From NCBI RefSeq assembly GCF_030704535.1, contig NC_081817.1:3797001-3861000 (forward strand): a stretch of 64,000 bases of DNA, in the 5' to 3' direction. The position numbers and the translations under genes were made by a program. The stretch's first letter is position 1, and each line of letters starts with the position of its first letter. Below the pieces are notes generated by a model that worked only from the letters and a program-made list of their open reading frames with translations, did not search any database and was not told the origin of the DNA. Of the stretch, positions 53,256 to 64,000 are shown one piece after another. Source of the stretch: Vitis vinifera (Eukaryota > Streptophyta > Magnoliopsida > Vitales > Vitaceae).

Positions 53256-53570
53256 GCCCAGAATTGCAGCATTCTGCTCAGAATTGCAGCATTCTGCTCC
53301 CCTACAGCATTCCTCATACTATTTTTGGTTGCTAGTATTAAGCAATACTGTTCAATACTTGGATTTAAAAATGCAGCGTGATTGGATGAAAGAGTAGGCT
53401 TGTTGATCACAGAATCCATTTGGCAGCCAAGCATTATCAGAAAAGATAGGAAATACTTCCCTAGTTCCTACTCTGTGATACTTGCAAGTCAGACTCACAT
53501 CGTCTTGGAAGAACACGATCTACAGGTTCCAATAGCTGCAAAACATAGACGAAATCCCCTGCTGTGATGG
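53256..53570 (-). other. Unassigned junk between captured fragments, with a 23-bp tandem duplication
   Basis: CAGAATTGCAGCATTCTGCT occurs twice in tandem at about 53259-53305. The minus frame at 53480-53567 contains AGDFVYVLQLLEPVDRVLP, possibly another captured piece, unidentified. Confidence 0.4.
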
Positions 53571-53634
53571 CCATTACGTTTGCTGGAGAATCCCAAAAAG
53601 CACTGCCTTTACCACTAATCTTCGAACCACAACT

Positions 53635-53820
53635 TCAAAAGCAAAGTTGGAGAATGTTACTTTCTGAAGCAACAGACACAGAGAAGCACTCATAAAGAGG
53701 CAACAGTTGTTCTTTAGTAGAAAATATGGATGCCAAATTTGGGCTGCTTGTCAGTAAGTTCTGGAGAGAAGTCAATCCAAACTGAACACTGCTTCTGTCC
53801 ACTGAGGCATTTGATGCCAC
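53635..53820 (-). pseudogene. Fragment of GRV2/KAM2-like DnaJ protein (RME-8 homologue)
   Basis: The minus strand encodes ASNASVDRSSVQFGLTSLQN, LLTSSPNLASIFSTKEQLLP and LYECFSVSVASESNILQLC, matching my recollection of plant GRV2 (a very large J-domain protein of endosomes and vacuolar sorting). About 60 of more than 2,500 residues. It begins and ends abruptly. Confidence 0.75.
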
Positions 53821-53823
53821 TCC

Positions 53824-54075
53824 TCAAAGGTCCTGTAGAGAATATTCATTCAGATCAATATCACCATTGTGCATGGCCTGACTATAAGTGCTGGTGCCAC
53901 CATTGACAAAGGTTTGATTGTAGGAACCTGCAATGTGATTGATCAACCGATTCTTTTCTGTAAAATTGCCATCCCAATTATATAATGTCTGACTCAGACC
54001 TCCAAGATCAATTAGATTCAGATTCTGAACCACCCCATTGCAATTCTGAGTTTCACGCCCACCAGGAAAACCCAA
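53824..54075 (-). pseudogene. Unidentified captured coding fragment
   Basis: The open minus frame includes GFPGGRETQNCNGVVQNLNL, IDLGGLSQTLYNWDGNFTEK and NRLINHIAGSYNQTFVNGGT. It looks like real low-complexity-poor coding sequence rich in Asn, Gly and Gln, in the same orientation as its neighbours. I do not recognise the source protein. Confidence 0.4.
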
Positions 54076-54179
54076 GAGTACTTGCCAATTGATTCTTCCT
54101 GACTTCAGATAATTTAGTTTATGTCTTCTGTGATTTCATTTTTATTTCCAAATTGATTTCTGCCATCAAACTCTTGCAG

Positions 54180-54392
54180 TCTGCTGCCATCCCTATAATC
54201 TTTTCTTTGTTGTAAGGGATACGACATGCAGGGCACCGAACCTCTGTTTCATCCTCCTCAGCCATGTTCATTGTGTCACGCCATCACCAAACACATATCT
54301 CACAACCACATTTGCATGGCTTCAATTTGCTAGTCGGTCAATTCCATCTCTTCAGCACAGAGAGGACAAGTCTTTTCTCCTTCGTCACTCAT
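54180..54392 (-). pseudogene. N-terminal fragment of a NOT4-like RING E3 ligase (CCR4-NOT subunit 4 type)
   Basis: From ATG 54392 the minus strand reads MSDEGEKTCPLCAEEMELTD, then a stop. Shifted frames continue with KPCKCGCEICVW-like and ETEVRCPACRIPYNKEKIIG sequence. This is the start of plant NOT4-type proteins, with the C4C4 RING (CPLC...CPAC). It contains the natural start codon, a premature stop and frameshifts. NOT4 is a ubiquitin ligase of the CCR4-NOT complex; this piece is dead. Confidence 0.8.
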
Positions 54393-54486
54393 GGTTGTCA
54401 CCAGATACTGTTCATCTAACTTTACCACTCTTGGTGGTACGCCTAAGATTATACATCAACATGTACGCATCACCAGATGAGTATGT

Positions 54487-54950
54487 CTATGAACCACTAA
54501 CAATACTACATTCTGAAGATTGTAGCTGACCAATATTTATATGATTTCCATTCATGACACCATTCATTGGTTCAGTGGAAGACAGATGAACAGATGGCTC
54601 AGTTTGAACAGGTTTAGCAGCAGAACTTGAAGACCCCTCTCCAAATGGATGATGACCCAGGTTTGAGACATGCTCATCATCAAATTCCCACCATTGCCCT
54701 GTATTCTCATCTTTAATATGAGCTATGTAATGGCCACTGTTCACAGTAGTCCCCTCGTGAATCAGCACAGCTGACAAGTCATATATTAGTTCAAAATCAG
54801 AAGGTTCAGACAACCTTTCTCTCATATCCAATTCTCCAGGAAAACAGAATGCAGAAGTGATTATCTTCTTTGTTGTAGTCTTTGGAAGGAAAACACAGCG
54901 CTTGAGCTGGAAATTAAGGACATAAGGCCGTGTGGGTAGCTTAATGCTAC
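54487..54950 (-). pseudogene. Fragment of ubiquitin carboxyl-terminal hydrolase UBP26
   Basis: The minus strand encodes [60 protein letters not shown] and [20 protein letters not shown] before [20 protein letters not shown]. It includes the catalytic-His box of the C19 peptidase domain (NSGHY). The piece is intronless and in frame over most of its length, although plant UBP26 genes are intron-rich (family knowledge, exact positions not checked). The Cys box is absent. UBP26 removes ubiquitin from histone H2B. Confidence 0.88.
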
Positions 54951-54951
54951 G

Positions 54952-55125
54952 GATGGCATAAAACCATTGGATGAATCAACAAAGTCATTAAGTACATTAC
55001 TGATCTCCGTGAAAACCCTTCTCCTTGCTTCTGTAGAGTGAACACAAGCTGCCACTAAAAATTGACTAGCCCAGGTTGCTAGTTTATGCATCCAATCATC
55101 ATCAATTTTTCTTTTTTTTCTTTGT
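54952..55125 (-). pseudogene. Fragment of HECT ubiquitin ligase UPL1/UPL2
   Basis: The minus strand encodes KKQRKKRKIDDDWMHKLATW followed by ASQFLVAACVHSTEARRRVF and [17 protein letters not shown], matching the N-terminal armadillo-rich part of the giant plant HECT ligases UPL1/2. It joins directly to the UBP26 fragment at about 54950, on the same strand, in a shifted frame. About 60 of some 3,700 residues. Confidence 0.78.
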
Positions 55126-55339
55126 TTTTTGGAACTTCTGGAATATGGAAGAAACCTATGAAAAATATGGTGGGATATTCCAGTAGTGCAGTACACAATA
55201 GGACCCCTTTCTCAATTGTCAGGTGGCTCCCCATTCTGCCTTCTCCTATCTGCTGAATCAATCAATCCGTCCTTGAGAATAGCTCTAAGCCGTTTAGACC
55301 CAGGTACAGATGAAATTCTCTCCCAAGTTACAGTGTCCC

Positions 55340-55745
55340 TAAGCCAACACAAGCAGATAACACATTCACCAGTGTGATCTCATTCAGTTTCACGGACTGC
55401 CTTCATGAGACAGTATAAATCAATTTCTTCCTCAGAAAGTCCACACTGCACATATCCCGTAATGATGGCATTCCAAGGGGGGCGACTTCTTACAAGAAAC
55501 ACCATCAAAGATTTTTCAAGCTTTCTTCACATTCCCGCACTTGGAATACAGATCATTGTTACCGCATCGAGCAGGACCTCATCAGCCGAAATAAGCATCC
55601 GGAAGACAAACTCGACATCTCCACAAAATCCCTTTCTTCCCCATACACGTTTATCATTGCAGTCTGGAAAACCACATTCCTTCTCATTGGTATTTCTTCA
55701 AACAACTCCCACGCTCCTCAATCTCCCCTCAGTGTACATACCATG
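55340..55745 (-). pseudogene. Fragment of a pentatricopeptide-repeat (PPR) protein, PLS type
   Basis: In shifting minus frames: WELFEEMPMRRNVVFQTAMI, SKCGNVKKA, PPWNAIITGYVQCGLSEEE, LYCLMK and NEITLVNVLSACVGLGTL. These are classic PPR repeat phrases of organelle RNA-editing or -processing factors. Several frameshifts show it is not coding now. Confidence 0.75.
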
Positions 55746-56767
55746 AAATGATCGAATTTTGAGAAGCCACATCTCTAATCCCCATATGAAGAGCTCATGG
55801 CCATGTGACGGGTAGGAGGAAAAACATAAACAAGTATAGTGGAGAGTAGAGGAAACAAAGAGAGAACAAACATGCGAGATTGAAATAAGATAAAGCCACA
55901 TCTCATGATCTTTCAATGGGCTCAGGCTAGTGGGGAAGATCACAAACAGATTTGGGACAAAATAAGTACGCAACCAATATCAACAAAACAATTTGTGGCC
56001 CTTTCCATCCACACCAATCAGCAGTACATTAAATATTCAGAAACGAACACACGGAGAAATCGAATATGGGTAAGAATTCCAAGAGTAACAAGAAGCATAC
56101 TCGGACAGCCTTGGTTGCAATTGCTCCTTTCCCGCTTCCTCTGTGCTTCTCCCAAAAATCCCCCTCCCTCTTCTGTTCTGCCCCCACACTTTTAAAATCC
56201 CTCTCTTGCGTCTTTGTATCAGTTTTTTTTTGTTTTCCTTTTGTAACCGATTCCACCATGGAAATAATATATGTGCTATCCCTCTAAAAACAAAATCTCC
56301 TCTTTTTCAAAATTCTGTTGATTCTCCTTCCAAATAGATGGCGGCCCGTTCCTTATGCCCAAAAAGCCAAAAAATATGATTTAGAAAACTTGTAATAAAA
56401 TGAAATTAAAATAATAAAGAAAGTCATACAAGTCACACAAGTCATTTAGGTCATGCAATCATGTAAGTCATATAAAAAGTGAGTCTAAAAGTACTTAAGT
56501 GGGCCTAAGTGAGCTTAAGTGGGCCTAAGTGAACTAAGCTCGATGAAGTGTCTAAGTGGGCCTAAGACGTTTAGGATAGTGCCTAAGTCTAAATTAGAGC
56601 CGTCAAGGTCATAATGTGGAGTCGGATAAACCCTTCAACCAAAGTCTCCAAAGTGGCTCAGAAAATATAAGTAGTAATGAATAGCAATGGGCCACCAAGG
56701 AACTACTGTGGAGCACTGGAAGCGAACTTAAAGATATGTGCTAAATGGATAAAATTGAGGGTCTACA
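55746..56767. other. Right terminal region of the insertion
   Basis: 55746-56340 may include captured 5' UTR-like sequence. 56380-56767 is non-coding, with degenerate tandem GTGGGCCTAAGTG units (about 56495-56570) and ends ATAAAATTGAGGGTCTACA. No counterpart of the left end is found here. Confidence 0.4.
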
Positions 56768-57796
<1,029 letters not shown>

Positions 57797-59434
57797 AATT
57801 CCAGAATCCTGGTGTTCTTGTGGTACTATCTATAACATTAAAAATAAATGATGCGGCAAGTACAACATTTTACTTGATTTAAGATCTTCAATCTTGTTTA
57901 GCTGCTTTTCCACCATCTTTATATGGAACTTTTTAAAAATCTCTCCAAATGTGACCTTGGGCTTTTCTTAATATCCACACAAGAAAACATTTGAGTTTTT
58001 GATAAGGAAAATGATAGTATGGACAGAAACAACATTGGATCAACCCAGCTTGTGCAAAAGTTTCTCCCTTGAAAGAGATTCTTGAGTTCAACACTCACAA
58101 ATTTTTTGTAGAAAGTACAAACACACCCTCAAATATCATTGTCATTAATAAGATATCCCTCGAATTGGAATACATGGAACCAAATTAAACCAATATTATC
58201 TTTATACTAGAAAAGTTGGAATTGGGCTTTGTTGTAACTTTTGTTATATTTTGTTATTTTTATTTTTGAAAATATTTACGAAAGTACCATTGCTTTCCTT
58301 TCATATATAGGATGGGATAATGATAATTATCAATTAAATGCAGGTCGAAAGATGTGGTATGGCAGCAACGTGTATTGCGTTTGGAAAGCTCCTCTTTCCC
58401 GGCCAAAAAGGCTCATTTTCCACAATTTCATGAAGCCTCTCTTTTTCCTTTACTTTGTTACTTTCAAATTAGAACAATTTACTTAGATTAAGGCGGTAGG
58501 GATGAATCACCTGTGGGAGTGACCCAAATTCTAATTGCTACACCAATCAACATTGATAGAAAAAGTGGTGACGTATTATGGGAATCGTAATCAACTGTCG
58601 GTGGGCTGACGCAACCTTCCCACCCTCCTTTTCTCCAACAACGTGAGTCACATGCTTGAGACCTTCTATGGCAAAACAATTATATCATGCACCTTTGGAT
58701 GATATAAAACAATTATATAAAAGAATTATTTTATATCTAACACGTACCTTTGGATGCTAAAGAAATTTTATGTCAGATACATGTTTTAGTGGTAATCAAA
58801 GGCACAAAAAAGCACACTTATGGGAATATAAAATTTATTTAAATAATTGGAGTGAGAAAAAAAATGAAAAATATTTCTCTGCTAGAAATTAGGATCCAAC
58901 ATTGTTAAATAGGATTTTGAGATGGTAATTTTACAAAAAAAGTTAGTAATAATATCCTAAAAATAAATTGAAGGGTATTAATAATGGGATGAAATTCTAA
59001 AGATGAAGTCTATTGATGCTCTCTCTCTCTCTTTGTATAGTCTTCGAGCTTTATTCATAACTTTTAACAAAATTCTTCCTCAAAAGAAGCTTATGAAGCG
59101 ACAATAATAATAAAAAAGATTGAATTATTGGAAGAGATGTAAAGTAGATGTTGAATATAACTTTAACAAAATTCTTCCTCAAAAGGAGCGACAATAATAA
59201 TAAAAAAGATTGAATTATTGGAAGGGATGTAATGGGATGTTGATAATGGGATGTTGATGGGCATATCTTTTAATGAAAAAAAGTCTTTGGTATTATGGGG
59301 GATGACTGGTGAGTCTTTTGATTTATCCGTGCATTGCTCTTTATTCTTTTATCTTTTTAAATACAAATTATTGGAAATGTCCTGGAAGGTGTAACATTAG
59401 ATTAAAAGAGAAAAAGGATTGGGAGGCTCATGTG
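57797..59434. other. E-F spacer
   Basis: No gene is seen. 57797-58135 matches the gene C 3' flank (AATTCCAGAATCCTGGTGTTC; AAGATCTTCAATCTT). 58560-59430 matches the flank upstream of gene D. It contains a local tandem duplication of about 95 bp around 59066-59230 (TTTTAACAAAATTCTTCCTCAAAAG and AAAAAGATTGAATTATTGGAAG each twice). Confidence 0.6.
59066..59230. repeat. Tandem duplication in the gene F upstream flank
   Basis: The unit running from CTTTTAACAAAATTCTTCCTC to GATTGAATTATTGGAAG is present twice with small indels. The homologous place upstream of gene D has one copy. Confidence 0.7.
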
Positions 59435-59441
59435 TATATAT
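59435..59441 (+). promoter_or_regulatory. TATA box of gene F
   Basis: TATATAT about 50 bp upstream of ATG 59488, at the position of the gene D TATA box but with flanking substitutions (GTGTATATATGTATAGATG). Confidence 0.55.
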
Positions 59442-59487
59442 GTATAGATGTCCAAGCACCACGAAGCGCATAGCTTACCATCATCTA

Positions 59488-62888
<3,401 letters not shown>

Positions 62889-64000
62889 AATTCCAAAAGC
62901 CTGGTGTTTTGTACCAGAGGCATCGGAATTGTGGTATCTATCACGTTGAACTAAATGATGTGGTATCTACATAAGATGGAAATAAATGATAATATTTAGT
63001 ATTGGTTGTATTACCTGTCCATACGAGCTATTAGATCTAGCTCTAATAGATCTAATACCCTTTACATATGAAGGTTCGGTCTCAATACCCTTCTTTCTCC
63101 TCTCCCAGCCACTTTTCTCCTAGGCGGCCAGGCCCATCCTTTCTTTTTGCTCTCCCTAGGCACTTTTCTCCGGGGCCCACCGCACCTTTATGTGATACTT
63201 TAAGGACGTAGCTTTATCATGGTTGAAATTATTGCCAAAACATATATATTTAAATAGTAGTCAAATAAAAATTTCATAATTAATCTAATTTTATTCAAAT
63301 ATACACTTAAATAATAGTCAAATAAGAACTCCATGGTTATTTTCTTTTAAAAAAAAATCTTTTATGTAACAAGTTATTGTTGAAAGTACATGTATCAAGT
63401 TTCATGCCTTTTTTTGTTTCTCTTTATTTTATTAATTCATTATTTTAAAAATATTTTTATATATTTTAAAATTTTTTCTACAAATGTACTTACGTAGAAA
63501 AATTGAAATTAATTATAGTTAAATATATTTGTACCAATCTTCAAGAGGAGTGAATTAAATTAATCTTTAAACAAATCAACATACCATGAAAATAACCAAA
63601 AAATATTTTAAAAGAACTTTTGGAAATAATTTTTTTTCTAATTTGGAAAAAAATTATAATTAAATTTGAATAAAAATTATTTCATTAAAAATGTTGTCAT
63701 GTGTGATGTATCGGACACTCATGTACTAAGGGGTTTTGGCATTTTTTTGGTTTCCTTGTCATGATTATTTATTAATTTGTAATTTAAAAATTCTTTTTAT
63801 AATTTTTTTTACTCTTAAAAGTTAAGATAAAAGACTCATACCTCAATTTTGTTTATGCACTCTGTAAACAATACATTTGTATTGATTTTATGACATAGGT
63901 ATAAAACATTTTGTTGTGAATATGTTACAAAATACATAAAAAAGTGTAGTCCTATAAATTTATTTTAAGATGATTTTACTTAATTCTTCAAAAATGGAAA
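62889..64000. other. 3' flank of gene F (copy of the gene D flank)
   Basis: Aligned with 41831-43168 to the end of the window, with a changed patch near 63035-63085 (CTAGCTCTAATAGATCTAAT) and lacking the TA-microsatellite segment. The right boundary of the duplication lies beyond the window. No gene is seen. Confidence 0.75.

Larger units (their letters stand above)
48571..56767. mobile_element. 8.2-kb insertion in pseudogene E carrying multiple captured gene fragments
   Basis: The two flanks are the two halves of one subtilase exon (exon 8), so the limits are well defined. The insert starts TGTGGACCC and ends GGGTCTACA (8 of 9 inverted matches, TG...CA), flanked by ACAAT (48566-48570) and ACAAC (56768-56772), a 5-bp target duplication with one change. 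These are LTR-retrotransposon-type ends, but I find no second copy of either end, so paired LTRs are not seen. It may be a solo LTR interrupted by another insertion, or an LTR-less derivative. No gag, pol, transposase or Rep/helicase is recognised. Between about 49.7 and 55.75 kb lie fragments of at least seven nuclear genes, all on the minus strand. Confidence 0.85.

Noticed and set aside
48571-56767. Helitron as the carrier of the gene fragments
   Set aside because: The outer ends are TG...CA with a 5-bp target duplication, not 5'-TC / CTRR-3' between A and T, and no Rep/helicase is seen. A Helitron nested inside the outer element is not excluded.
48571-56767. A genuine multidomain gene spanning TPS, phosphorylase and UBP26
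   Set aside because: The pieces are short, frameshifted, from unrelated complete proteins, and lack shared reading frames.

Overview
This window is plant nuclear DNA from a eudicot. Genes are intron-rich with GT-AG (and some GC-AG) introns, spacers are very AT-rich, and there are copia retrotransposon, MITE-like and microsatellite sequences. The subtilase paralogues and the RabA2 and NPF genes look like grapevine (Vitis); that genus call is inference from memory of the protein family, not a database result.

Layout. 1-1217 (minus): the first three exons of an NPF5-type (NRT1/PTR) transporter, running off the left edge. 4302-6868 (minus): a complete two-exon RABA2-type small GTPase. 7.4-10.4 kb: AT-rich spacer with a TIR element. 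From 10.5 kb to the right edge: a tandem cluster of cucumisin-like (S8) subtilases, all on the plus strand and all built on the same 10-exon plan. Gene A (10480-14656, 742 aa) is intact. Gene B (16679-19887) is a pseudogene cut off by a copia element (19888-25994). A lone exon-1 relic lies at 28758. Gene C (32097-35455, 739 aa) and gene D (38440-41830, 746 aa) are intact. A C-terminal tail relic lies at 44718. Gene E (46240-48570 plus 56768-57796) is a pseudogene split by an 8.2-kb insertion. Gene F (59488-62888, 746 aa) is intact.

History. C-D and E-F are two copies of one two-gene block: C pairs with E and D with F, flanks included. E is also a mosaic: exons 1-6 and 10 are C-like and exons 7-9 are D-like, with the first switch visible inside intron 6. 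The two single-end relics suggest that unequal crossing-over and insertions have removed other copies.

The most unusual object is the 48571-56767 insertion in gene E. It has TG...CA ends and a near-perfect 5-bp target duplication. It carries a string of short, same-strand (minus) fragments of unrelated nuclear genes: class II trehalose-phosphate synthase, L-type alpha-glucan phosphorylase, GRV2, a NOT4-like RING protein, UBP26, UPL1/2 and a PPR protein, plus unidentified pieces and a 22-G tract. Several fragments read as if already spliced. This looks like a gene-capturing mobile element or a reverse-transcription patchwork; an assembly artefact has to be excluded.

The intact subtilases are predicted secreted serine proteases (signal peptide, I9 propeptide, S8 domain with PA insertion, fibronectin-III-like tail). 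The NPF and Rab genes are unrelated neighbours. There is no operon-like organisation.
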